Numbered from the stretch's first letter, positions 1-5,380 are shown. The stretch: DNA of 5,380 nt from NZWG01 sp964478995 (GCA_964478995.1 CAYZJY010000108.1:1-5380), one strand, 5' to 3'. Made by a program: numbers and translations. Notes: generated from the sequence alone by a model not told the origin.

Positions 1-966
1 GATACAAAAGATCTCTTTAATTTTGAACGTTTGATGGCTATGAAGCCTTCAGCAAAAATAATTAATGTTGCTAGAGGTGGAATTATTAATGAATCTGACC
101 TTGCAAACGCATTGAATGAAGGAATTATATCAGGCGCTGCAATTGATGTTTTCAACATAGAACCAATAAATAAAGATAATCCATTATTGGCAGCAAAAAA
201 TATTTTATTATCACCACATTTAGGTGCATCAACAAAGGAAGCAAAAGAGGGAGTTAGTAAAGCAATTTGTGAGCAGGTTAGAGATTATTTAATTGATAAT
301 AAATTAACTAATGCATTAAATATTCCAATATCTAACCTTGCACTACTAAAGGAAATTCAACCATTTCTTGACTTAGGAGAGTTATTAGGAAATTTGATTG
401 CTCAACTAAATAAAGAGCCCATAGAAAATATTGTCATCGAATGTCAAGGAAGCGCTGAAGAAGTAAGACCAATATCATTAGCAATCCTCAAAGGATTATT
501 GACTCCTAAATTACCAGATCGCGTAAACTATATAAATGCTGAAACCATCGCAAAAGAATTAGGGTTAGAGGTTGAAGTTCGCTACAATAACATAAAGTCA
601 AACTATCAGAATGTAATTTCTTTAATAGTATCTACTTCTAAAAGAACATACCGATTGGATGGTAGCATCTTTGATGATCAGAAACCTCGTTTGGTAAATG
701 TCTTAGGAAGAAAGATGGAGGTAACACCAAAGGGAATAATGCTTTTCATAGAGAATAATGATGTTCCAGGAGTTATTGGAAAGGTTGGGACCTTACTAGG
801 AGACAGAAATATTAATATTGCTGCGTATTTATTAAATAGAGGAAACCAAAATAGGAAAGCCTTTGCAGTAATTCGTGTTGATAATATGATAGGGCAGGAG
901 GAGATGGATTTATTAAGTAATTTAAAAGAGGTTCAATCAGTTGATTATGTCAAGGTAAATGCTTGA
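1..966 (+). CDS. serA: D-3-phosphoglycerate dehydrogenase, C-terminal part (5' end outside window)
   Basis: This enzyme oxidises 3-phosphoglycerate to 3-phosphohydroxypyruvate with NAD+, the first committed step of serine synthesis in the cytosol. The frame is open from base 1, so the gene continues upstream; 321 residues are present and roughly 200 N-terminal residues are missing compared with the usual ~525-residue long form. Seen, numbering from base 1: the end of the NAD-binding domain with NVARGG (catalytic-type Arg25), the DVFNIEP segment (Glu54) and SPHLGAST (His73), which match the Arg/Glu/His active-site set of the D-2-hydroxyacid dehydrogenase family. Then comes an ASB-type intervening domain (about 118-235) and a C-terminal ACT domain (about 245-321, with NDVPGVIGKVGTLLG), the domain that binds serine for feedback control in this family. 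No internal start is credible: the TTG at 31 lies inside the conserved catalytic domain. The gene ends in TGA; 66 bases separate it from the next ATG. Confidence 0.95.
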   Translation, partial: DTKDLFNFERLMAMKPSAKIINVARGGIINESDLANALNEGIISGAAIDVFNIEPINKDNPLLAAKNILLSPHLGASTKEAKEGVSKAICEQVRDYLIDNKLTNALNIPISNLALLKEIQPFLDLGELLGNLIAQLNKEPIENIVIECQGSAEEVRPISLAILKGLLTPKLPDRVNYINAETIAKELGLEVEVRYNNIKSNYQNVISLIVSTSKRTYRLDGSIFDDQKPRLVNVLGRKMEVTPKGIMLFIENNDVPGVIGKVGTLLGDRNINIAAYLLNRGNQNRKAFAVIRVDNMIGQEEMDLLSNLKEVQSVDYVKVNA

Positions 967-971
967 GATAT

Positions 972-977
972 TATAAT
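972..977 (+). promoter_or_regulatory. possible -10 promoter element upstream of the 1033 gene
   Basis: A perfect TATAAT lies just after the serA stop and would give a leader of about 50 bases before the ATG at 1033. The hexamer 17 bases upstream (TGTCAA) matches the sigma-70 -35 consensus poorly, and TATAAT is frequent by chance in DNA this AT-rich. The gap shows no GC-rich hairpin followed by a T-run, so transcription from serA may simply continue through. Confidence 0.25.
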
Positions 978-1021
978 TTTTTTACCAATATAAATTTATT
1001 AGATTCAATAAAAATGGAGTT

Positions 1022-1027
1022 AGGTGA
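1022..1027 (+). promoter_or_regulatory. ribosome binding site that decides the start of the 1033 gene
   Basis: AGGTGA sits 5 bases before the ATG at 1033 and is a good Shine-Dalgarno match. It contains the GTG at 1024 that would otherwise be the most upstream start in the same frame. This favours ATG 1033 (protein starting MSKLWDD) over GTG 1024. A weaker GGAG at 1016-1019 is only 4 bases from the GTG. Confidence 0.5.
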
Positions 1028-1032
1028 CCAAA

Positions 1033-1455
1033 ATGTCAAAACTTTGGGATGATTTAAAAGAAAATATGAAAGATTGGAGCGCATCCGCAGTTGAAAAAGC
1101 GGAGGAAATGAGTCGCATTGCGATGGCTAAAACAGAGGAAATGACTAGAATTTCAAAAATCAGATTTGAAATTCATCAACTGCAACGCGAAATGAACAAG
1201 GCCTATGAAAAATTAGGGAAATTGGCTTATTCCCATACAAAACAAGATCATATGGCTACTTTTTCAGGTAATACGGATTTCTTTGAAATTGTAACAAAAG
1301 TAGAAGAGATAAAAGAAGAGATAAAATTGAAAAAAGATGAAATAGAGAAAATAAAGTTAGAATATGGTATTGATGAAAACGAGATTCAAAGTGATATGAA
1401 CAAAACTGATTTTGAAAAAAATGAAAATTTAGATATGGAAAAACAGATCAATTAA
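1033..1455 (+). CDS. uncharacterised helical protein with 11-residue repeats and coiled coil
   Basis: I do not recognise a named family. From ATG 1033 the product is 140 residues, highly charged, with no signal peptide and no membrane segment, so it is probably cytosolic or peripherally membrane-bound. Residues 1-18 contain two Trp (WDDLKENMKDW) in an amphipathic pattern. Residues 19-40 are two imperfect 11-mers, AVEKAEEMSRI and AMAKTEEMTRI, of the Ala/Glu/Lys-rich kind known from LEA-like and apolipoprotein-like helices that lie on membranes. Residues 41-70 (IHQLQREMNKAYEKLGKLAY) resemble the helical opening segments of various small bacterial zinc-ribbon or coiled-coil proteins, but no cysteine is present here. 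Residues about 80-110 form a Lys/Glu-rich coiled coil, followed by a polar, Asn-rich, probably disordered tail. The ORF can be extended to GTG 1024 (143 residues), but the ribosome site argues for 1033. It lies between serA and the M23 gene, which says little about function. A scaffold or envelope-associated role is a guess. Confidence 0.8.
   Translation: MSKLWDDLKENMKDWSASAVEKAEEMSRIAMAKTEEMTRISKIRFEIHQLQREMNKAYEKLGKLAYSHTKQDHMATFSGNTDFFEIVTKVEEIKEEIKLKKDEIEKIKLEYGIDENEIQSDMNKTDFEKNENLDMEKQIN
1087..1152 (+). repeat. two tandem 33-base protein-level repeats (11-mers)
   Basis: Codons 19-29 and 30-40 of the 1033 gene encode the pattern A-x-x-K-x-E-E-M-[ST]-R-I twice. Identity is clearer in protein than in DNA (for example agtcgcatt against actagaatt for the S/T-R-I codons), which suggests an old duplication kept by selection on the helix and not a recent slippage event. 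Confidence 0.6.
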
Positions 1456-1487
1456 CTTAGGGCAGGGCAATGGAAAAACTTTTTTAT

Positions 1488-1503
1488 AAAATAAATTTAT
1501 TTT
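1488..1503 (+). repeat. perfect 16-base AT-only palindrome between genes
   Basis: AAAATAAATTTATTTT reads the same on both strands and lies in the 105-base gap between the coiled-coil gene and the M23 gene. It contains no G or C, so any hairpin would be weak and it does not look like an intrinsic terminator. A second small inverted repeat, ATTGATT/AATCAAT with a 4-base loop, lies at 1531-1548 and also lacks a following T-run. Either could be a protein-binding site or only a by-product of composition. Confidence 0.3.
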
Positions 1504-1560
1504 CTAATTTAATGATTGTAAGATTTTTCAATTGATTTAACAATCAATACTCTTAATAGA

Positions 1561-1836
1561 ATGTTTTCTTTAAAAAATATTATAATTCAGAAAGAATCAA
1601 TGCATGGGGTTCGGCAGTGGCATTTTAACCGAAACCAGACAATAACTATTATTAGTACAATTATTGTAATGGTTGGGGTTTCCTTATTTTTGACAGCAGA
1701 TAGATTAAGTACTTATCTATATGAAAAACGTCTTAATGAATTCAAGGCTAATTATGTAAATGTTTCTAATAATTTGGAATTACTTAAGGAAAAGTTGGTA
1801 GACCTTTATAATCATATTGATAAAATAGAAGAATAA
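1561..1836 (+). CDS. N-terminal fragment (membrane anchor and coiled coil) of an interrupted M23 metallopeptidase
   Basis: This 91-residue product ends at a TAA in the same frame as the following 1864-2478 segment, and the two together make one ~305-residue M23 peptidase of normal size. Residues about 27-47 are a single hydrophobic membrane segment (ITIISTIIVMVGVSLFLTA) after a short basic cytosolic stretch. Residues about 50-91 are helical and coiled-coil-like, as is usual between the anchor and the catalytic domain in cell-wall peptidases of this type. The ATG at 1561 is the first ATG after an upstream in-frame TAA at 1519. There is no Shine-Dalgarno match before it, and ATG 1600 is a possible alternative start. 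The frame continues after the stop as DNAVRTYSGMP, which resembles the conserved region joining coiled coil and catalytic domain in relatives. I therefore read this as one broken gene, or a sequence error, and not as a true small protein. Confidence 0.7.
   Translation: MFSLKNIIIQKESMHGVRQWHFNRNQTITIISTIIVMVGVSLFLTADRLSTYLYEKRLNEFKANYVNVSNNLELLKEKLVDLYNHIDKIEE
1834..1836 (+). other. premature in-frame TAA inside the M23 peptidase gene
   Basis: The context is GAA GAA TAA GAT AAT GCT GTA AGA ACA. No frameshift is involved: both sides are in the same frame and both sides make sense as protein. One base change (for example AAA for Lys or CAA for Gln) would restore a continuous 305-residue protein. 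Possible causes are a sequencing or assembly error, a nonsense mutation, or readthrough. Confidence 0.75.
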
Positions 1837-1863
1837 GATAATGCTGTAAGAACATATTCTGGT

Positions 1864-2478
1864 ATGCCAAATTTCGACAAGGATTTTAGAAAATTTGGTT
1901 TTGGAGGTCATTCTATAGACCCAGGAAAATTCTCTGATAATCTAGCGCCAATTATTAATCAAGAACTAGCAATGCTAGAGATGAACATTGAAAAATTATC
2001 TCGAGAAATCAATTTAGAGTTGAGCAGTTATAATTCTATTTATGATAAGGTTAGGGATAATATACATAGAATAAATCGAATACCATCTATTCGTCCAGTT
2101 GATGGAGGTTACTTGAACTCAACATTCGGTTATAGAATTGACCCCATTGATAATGTAAAAAGATTTCATCAAGGTCAAGATATAACTGTTAAATCAGGTA
2201 CACCAATTTATTCTCCTGCTGATGGTGTTGTCAAAAGAGCATATTATGTAGGAGGTTTTGGAAATCATATCAAAATTCAACATGGCTCTGGATATACTAC
2301 CCTCTTTGCTCACCTTTCTAAAATAAAGGTCAAGCATGGTCAAAAGGTTAATAGAGGGGATATAATTGGTTTTACTGGCAATACAGGACGTTCAACTGCC
2401 CCTCATTTGCATTATGAGATACATCATAATGACAAACCTCAAAATCCTCTTGATTATTTTTTCTCAGAAGCCCAATAG
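1864..2478 (+). CDS. M23-family metallopeptidase catalytic part (second part of the gene starting at 1561)
   Basis: M23 enzymes are zinc peptidases that cut peptide cross-links of peptidoglycan in the periplasm; some members are catalytically dead activators. Numbering from ATG 1864, residues about 31-70 are a helical, coiled-coil-like segment and residues about 82-200 the LytM/lysostaphin-type domain. All expected metal and catalytic residues are present: His102 and Asp106 (FHQGQD), His150 (LFAHLSK), and His181 and His183 (APHLHYE). The domain therefore looks active, not degenerate. The ATG at 1864 falls inside a conserved-looking stretch (RTYSGMP), has no ribosome site, and would give a protein with no membrane anchor or export signal, so it is unlikely to be the natural start. 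The real gene very probably begins at 1561. It ends in TAG, 19 bases before miaB. Confidence 0.85.
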   Translation: MPNFDKDFRKFGFGGHSIDPGKFSDNLAPIINQELAMLEMNIEKLSREINLELSSYNSIYDKVRDNIHRINRIPSIRPVDGGYLNSTFGYRIDPIDNVKRFHQGQDITVKSGTPIYSPADGVVKRAYYVGGFGNHIKIQHGSGYTTLFAHLSKIKVKHGQKVNRGDIIGFTGNTGRSTAPHLHYEIHHNDKPQNPLDYFFSEAQ

Positions 2479-2497
2479 CAATTAAAATATAATTTAA

Positions 2498-3820
2498 ATG
2501 GAAAAGACGTATTACATAGAAACATACGGCTGTCAGATGAATATTGCTGATTCTGAAATGGTTGAGACAATATTGGTCGATCAAGGGTATGGAAAATCAA
2601 GTGATCCAAGGAATGCAGATGCAATATTTATTAATACTTGTGCAATACGTGAGCATGCTGAAGACAAGGTTTATTCCCAACTTGGACGATATGACTTGAT
2701 TAAAAAGGAAAGACCCAGCGTCTTAATTGGAGTACTAGGTTGCATGGCTCAGAGTCTTAAGGATGACTTGCTTCAAAATAGGCCATACGTTGATGTAATA
2801 TTAGGACCTGATTCTTATAGAAGATTACCAGAATTATTAAATAGAAAAAATACAAGTAGTAGAAGTATGGTTGATACCCAACTTTCACGCTACGAGGTCT
2901 ATGATGATTTATTTCCTAGTAGAAAGGATGGTATTAATGCTTGGATATCCATTATGCGAGGATGTGACAAGTTTTGTACTTTCTGTATAGTTCCATTTAC
3001 TCGAGGCCGAGAGCGGAGTAGGAGTTTGTCTAGTGTCGTTGAAGAAGCAAAAAAAGCAGTTGGACAGGGCTTTAAGGAAATTACCTTACTTGGTCAAAAT
3101 GTGAATTCATATCGTTACGAAGAATATCATTTTCATCAATTATTGGAAAATCTAGCAATAATACCAGGATTAAAGAGAATAAGGTATACCTCACCGCATC
3201 CACAAGACATCTCGGATGATTTGTTATATACTATGTCTGACCATGAGAATATTTGTAACTATGTTCATTTACCTTTACAGGCTGGAAGTAATAGAATCCT
3301 AAAACGTATGAATAGAACTTATTCAAAAGAACATTTTTTAGCTCTTGCGGAGAAGATAAAAAATATTCTACCAAATGTTGGAATATCAACAGATATTATT
3401 GTTGGTTTCCCGGGAGAAAGTGATGATGATTTTAAAGAGACTCTCCAGGTTATGGATGAAATCAAATTTGATTCTGCATTCAATTTTAAATATTCACCTC
3501 GCAGGGGAACAAAGGCGTCAGAATATGATGACCAGATACCAGAGGTGGTAAAACAAGATAGATTACAACAGGTCATAGATATTCAGAAGAAACACACATT
3601 AGAAAGGAATCTTGATTTGGTGGGTACAATCCAAAACGTACTTGTAGAAAAAGAATCAAAATTGTCCAATCATCAATGGGCAGGCAGGACAGATTCAAAT
3701 AAATGGGTCATATTTGATAAAAAAGATGCTAAAGTTAAAGATATGATTCCAGTTAAAATTAATGAAGCCAGAGGAATTACCCTTCATGGCCATTTAATCC
3801 AAAATTTGGAAGCAGCCTAA
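2498..3820 (+). CDS. miaB: tRNA-2-methylthio-N6-dimethylallyladenosine synthase
   Basis: MiaB is a radical-SAM enzyme that adds a methylthio group to N6-isopentenyl-adenosine at position 37 of tRNAs reading codons that start with U. The protein is 440 residues, the normal full length. The N-terminal methylthiotransferase domain (about 3-120) carries the three cysteines for the auxiliary cluster: Cys12 (ETYGCQMN), Cys48 (NTCAIREHAE) and Cys82 (LGCMAQ). The radical-SAM domain (about 145-370) has the C-x3-C-x2-C set Cys156, Cys160 and Cys163 (RGCDKFCTFC). A TRAM RNA-binding domain fills about 372-436. ETYGCQMN with a following DSE is the MiaB form of the motif, which separates it from RimO (GCPKN) and MtaB (GCKxN). 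The ATG at 2498 places the motif at the usual distance from the N-terminus, although the upstream DNA is AT-only and has no Shine-Dalgarno match. The stop overlaps the next start (TAATG), suggesting coupled translation. The protein ends with tandem stops TAA TGA. Confidence 0.97.
   Translation: MEKTYYIETYGCQMNIADSEMVETILVDQGYGKSSDPRNADAIFINTCAIREHAEDKVYSQLGRYDLIKKERPSVLIGVLGCMAQSLKDDLLQNRPYVDVILGPDSYRRLPELLNRKNTSSRSMVDTQLSRYEVYDDLFPSRKDGINAWISIMRGCDKFCTFCIVPFTRGRERSRSLSSVVEEAKKAVGQGFKEITLLGQNVNSYRYEEYHFHQLLENLAIIPGLKRIRYTSPHPQDISDDLLYTMSDHENICNYVHLPLQAGSNRILKRMNRTYSKEHFLALAEKIKNILPNVGISTDIIVGFPGESDDDFKETLQVMDEIKFDSAFNFKYSPRRGTKASEYDDQIPEVVKQDRLQQVIDIQKKHTLERNLDLVGTIQNVLVEKESKLSNHQWAGRTDSNKWVIFDKKDAKVKDMIPVKINEARGITLHGHLIQNLEAA
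3808..3812 (+). promoter_or_regulatory. ribosome binding site for the LapA-domain gene inside miaB
   Basis: GGAAG lies 7 bases before the ATG at 3820, within the last codons of miaB. With the overlapping TAATG it supports translation of the LapA-domain gene by reinitiation or by its own ribosome site. Confidence 0.5.
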
Positions 3821-4137
3821 TGAAACTAATAAAAACATTTATTTTAATCGTTATAGTATTAACTCTGGTCTACTTTTTAATGCGAAATAATGCTAGAGTA
3901 TATGTAGATCTCATTTTTACTGAAGTTAATGATGCATCTGTAGCAATGGTGATATTTGGATCGTTAGCAATTGGAATTTTACTTGGATATTTATTTGCTA
4001 TATTCTCAATTTTATCAGCAAAGGCTGACATTAGGAGCATGCAGAATAAAAACAAGCGTTTATCAGATGAACTCAACGACCTAAGGAATGTTGCAATTGA
4101 CGAAGGCATATATGATAATGACGATGGAGAGTATTAG
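3820..4137 (+). CDS. lapA: LapA-domain (DUF1049) inner-membrane protein
   Basis: The 105-residue protein has two membrane segments, about residues 4-21 (IKTFILIVIVLTLVYFLM) and 40-67 (ASVAMVIFGSLAIGILLG onward), joined by a short loop containing NNARVYVDLIF. A cytosolic helical tail (about 68-95) with coiled-coil character and an acidic end (DNDDGEY) follows. This is the layout of the LapA/YciS family, whose RNN-x-x-x-VxVDxxF-like loop and G-rich second helix are recognisable here. In E. coli LapA works with LapB in lipopolysaccharide assembly and control; the same role here is inferred from the fold and from the LapB-like protein encoded 2 bases downstream. The start is the ATG overlapping the miaB stop. 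Confidence 0.75.
   Translation: MKLIKTFILIVIVLTLVYFLMRNNARVYVDLIFTEVNDASVAMVIFGSLAIGILLGYLFAIFSILSAKADIRSMQNKNKRLSDELNDLRNVAIDEGIYDNDDGEY
4126..4129 (+). promoter_or_regulatory. ribosome binding site that supports the TTG start at 4140
   Basis: GGAG, within GGAGAG near the end of the LapA-domain gene, lies 10 bases before the TTG at 4140. The spacing is slightly long. The next in-frame ATG is well inside the first TPR and would remove the membrane anchor, so TTG is the best start. Confidence 0.5.
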
Positions 4138-4139
4138 TT

Positions 4140-5192
4140 TTGAACATAATCTATCTTTATCTCAGTCTGGCCATTGCCATAGGCTTAGTAGGTTATTATT
4201 ATTTTTTCTTATTTAGAACAAAAAAGAAACCTCCTACAGATGCGCTCTTTACAGATGCGCTTAATTATATGGTCAAAGGAGATTCTGCTAAGGCCATAGG
4301 TCTATTAAAAAAGGTTGTTAAGCAAAACTCTAACCATGTAAGAGCCTATTTACAATTAGGTAACATTCTTAGAACAGAAAATCCTGAACAAGCAATAAAA
4401 ATTCATCAATCTTTAACAGTCCGTCCCAATTTATCATTAGAGTTAAAGTTAGATATTCATCGTGCACTCGCTGATGATTATAGAATTGTTGGTAATCTCA
4501 TTAAATCAAAAGAGGAAGCACAACTCGTTTTAGGTATTGAAAAACGAAATTTGTGGGCCTTGAAGTTTTTAATTGATATTGCTGAACAAAATAAAGATTG
4601 GGATGAAGCAGCATCTTGGACGAAGCAGTTGCAAAAGGTTACAGGGAAAAAAAATATCAATAATGAAGCTCGTTTTGATGTTTATAGAGGCCTTGATTGC
4701 TTAAATGGTGGACAAATAGAAAAAGCTAAAACATTATTTAAAAAAGCGATAAAAACATCACCAGATTTCCCTATTAGTTATAGATACCTTGGAGATTTAT
4801 ATGAACAAAGGAGAGATTTGGTTAAAGCTCTTGAAAATTGGGAAAATTTTGCTGAAAAGGACATAAAAAATGGGTATTTAGTTTATACAAAAATTGAATC
4901 AGCTCTTTTTGATTTGGGTAGATACAGTGAAGTTGAAAAATTTTATAGGAGAATTCTTGAAACTAATGCTCCAAATATTGAAGCAACTATTCGTCTGGCC
5001 AATGTACTTGAGGAAAAGGGAGAAAGTAGTTCTGCATTAACATTAATTGAGGATATGCTAAATAAAGATAGTCTAGACATCACAGTTGATCTTATGAAGT
5101 TAAAGTTATCCATATCAACTTCTACACCAGTAGAATTAGCACACCAGATAGATATTATGTTAGAAAAATTATTAAAATCTGATGAATCCTAA
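4140..5192 (+). CDS. lapB: membrane-anchored TPR protein, LapB/YciM-like, without rubredoxin domain
   Basis: The 350-residue product starts at TTG. Residues about 4-25 form one N-terminal membrane helix (IYLYLSLAIAIGLVGYYYFF), followed by a basic stop-transfer stretch (RTKKK), which predicts the rest in the cytosol. The remainder is a helical TPR array. Clear units include about 36-69 (ALNYMVKGDSAKAIGLLKKV), about 180-235 and about 246-300, and many helices show the A/L-x-x-Y/L-x-x-G-x-x-x-x-A spacing. In E. coli LapB anchors FtsH-dependent LpxC breakdown and lipopolysaccharide assembly, using an N-terminal helix, TPRs and a C-terminal rubredoxin-like zinc module with two Cys pairs. Here the only cysteine is Cys187 and the protein ends with KSDES, so the zinc module is absent. 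The stop is real: the next gene starts 11 bases inside, and reading past the stop gives no cysteine-pair domain. The lapA neighbour and topology support the name; the missing tail lowers confidence that function is the same. Confidence 0.7.
   Translation: MNIIYLYLSLAIAIGLVGYYYFFLFRTKKKPPTDALFTDALNYMVKGDSAKAIGLLKKVVKQNSNHVRAYLQLGNILRTENPEQAIKIHQSLTVRPNLSLELKLDIHRALADDYRIVGNLIKSKEEAQLVLGIEKRNLWALKFLIDIAEQNKDWDEAASWTKQLQKVTGKKNINNEARFDVYRGLDCLNGGQIEKAKTLFKKAIKTSPDFPISYRYLGDLYEQRRDLVKALENWENFAEKDIKNGYLVYTKIESALFDLGRYSEVEKFYRRILETNAPNIEATIRLANVLEEKGESSSALTLIEDMLNKDSLDITVDLMKLKLSISTSTPVELAHQIDIMLEKLLKSDES
4235..4261 (+). repeat. short direct repeat TACAGATGCGCT (two copies, 15-base period)
   Basis: The 12-base unit occurs at 4235-4246 and 4250-4261 and encodes TDALF-TDALN in the LapB-like protein, just after the membrane anchor. 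The exact period of five codons keeps the frame and looks like a small recent duplication in the linker before the first TPR. Confidence 0.6.
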
Positions 5193-5355
5193 ATTCCTAT
5201 TATTTTTTTTACCCTATTTTTTATTTTCACAAAATGTGGATATGTATTTATCATTAATTCATGAAGGGCAAGAAGAAGGAGTTAAGGAAAACCTATCGGA
5301 ACTTGTTTCAAAATATCCTAATGACCCTGGAGTCATCTATCTTCAAGCACTATAA
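5182..5355 (+). CDS. start of an exported TPR-like protein, stopped early by an in-frame TAA
   Basis: The 57-residue product begins with a signal-peptide-like stretch (MNPKFLLFFLPYFLFSQ): hydrophobic core, then a likely cleavage region near SQ with no lipobox cysteine. The mature part has a helix-rich pattern (EGVKENLSELVSKYPNDPGV followed by IYLQAL) like the first repeat of a TPR protein. The ATG overlaps the end of the LapB-like gene by 11 bases, with no Shine-Dalgarno match, so translation is probably coupled. After the TAA at 5353 the frame continues as TNNGMKSL to the window edge, which fits the next turn and helix of a TPR. This suggests a longer gene with a premature stop. Too little is present to name a family. 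A T8 run at 5203-5210 in the signal peptide is a likely spot for sequence errors but does not disturb the frame here. Confidence 0.55.
   Translation: MNPKFLLFFLPYFLFSQNVDMYLSLIHEGQEEGVKENLSELVSKYPNDPGVIYLQAL
5353..5355 (+). other. possible premature in-frame TAA in the last gene
   Basis: The context is CAA GCA CTA TAA ACT AAC AAT GGT. The TPR-like pattern appears to continue across the stop. A TTA (Leu) codon, one base different, would fit a ...YLQALLTNNG... reading. Only 25 bases follow before the window ends, so the call is weak. Confidence 0.4.
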
Positions 5356-5380
5356 ACTAACAATGGTATGAAATCTTTGT

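Noticed and set aside
1470..1535. Small ORF of 21 codons (MEKLFYKINLF...) in the gap before the M23 gene
   Set aside because: It has an AGGG only 2 bases from the ATG, too close for a normal ribosome site. It is made of AT-rich codons and runs through the palindrome. Nothing supports it as a gene.
1531..1548. Hairpin ATTGATT-TAAC-AATCAAT as a terminator
   Set aside because: The stem has one G-C pair and no T-run follows, so it is not a credible intrinsic terminator.
1532..1559. Promoter with TTGATT as -35 and TTAATA as -10 ahead of the M23 gene
   Set aside because: The -10 would touch the ATG at 1561, placing the transcription start inside the coding region.
1864..2478. A natural, separate short M23 gene starting at 1864
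   Set aside because: There is no ribosome site and no export signal, and the ATG lies in a stretch that reads continuously with the upstream half in the same frame.
2372..2584. Minus-strand 70-codon ORF across the end of the M23 gene and the start of miaB
   Set aside because: It overlaps the conserved catalytic residues of M23 and the first cysteine motif of miaB and has no recognisable protein features; it is a shadow of real genes.
3319..3576. Minus-strand ORFs inside miaB, and similar ones inside lapA and the lapB-like gene
   Set aside because: Each is fully antisense to a well-supported gene and encodes low-complexity Ser/Phe-rich peptides typical of shadow frames.

Overview
The window carries seven genes or gene parts, all on the + strand and close together. 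The DNA is very AT-rich (visibly about two-thirds A+T). There are no RNA genes, mobile elements, CRISPR arrays or gene-free stretches over 300 bases. Protein style (a long SerA with an ASB domain, a LapA/LapB-like pair, a membrane-anchored M23 peptidase, short signal peptides ending in SQ) and low GC suggest a Gram-negative, probably marine, bacterium. The Fibrobacteres-Chlorobi-Bacteroidetes side, for example the Marinimicrobia/SAR406 lineage, is my best guess. That lineage call rests on impression, not on a marker gene.

Layout: 1-966 is the 3' part of serA (phosphoglycerate dehydrogenase), cut by the window edge. 1033-1455 is a small helical protein with two 11-residue repeats and a C-terminal coiled coil, family not named. 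1561-2478 is one M23-family membrane-anchored metallopeptidase gene split by an in-frame TAA at 1834-1836. 2498-3820 is a complete miaB (tRNA methylthiotransferase). 3820-4137 is a LapA-domain membrane protein whose start overlaps the miaB stop (TAATG). 4140-5192 is a TTG-started, membrane-anchored TPR protein resembling LapB but without the C-terminal rubredoxin-type cysteines. From 5182 a secreted or lipid-free periplasmic TPR-like protein begins, overlapping the previous gene by 11 bases and stopped by an in-frame TAA at 5353-5355, just before the window ends.

The genes from miaB onwards are packed tightly enough (1-base overlap, 2-base gap, 11-base overlap) to be one translationally coupled operon. 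The M23 gene lies only 19 bases upstream of miaB and may belong to it. The common theme is the cell envelope (M23 peptidase, LapA, LapB-like protein, exported TPR protein), with miaB and serA as housekeeping neighbours.

Nothing here looks like a wholly new system. The points most worth checking are the two premature TAA codons in otherwise intact reading frames, the LapB-like protein lacking its zinc-binding tail, and the uncharacterised 11-mer repeat protein.
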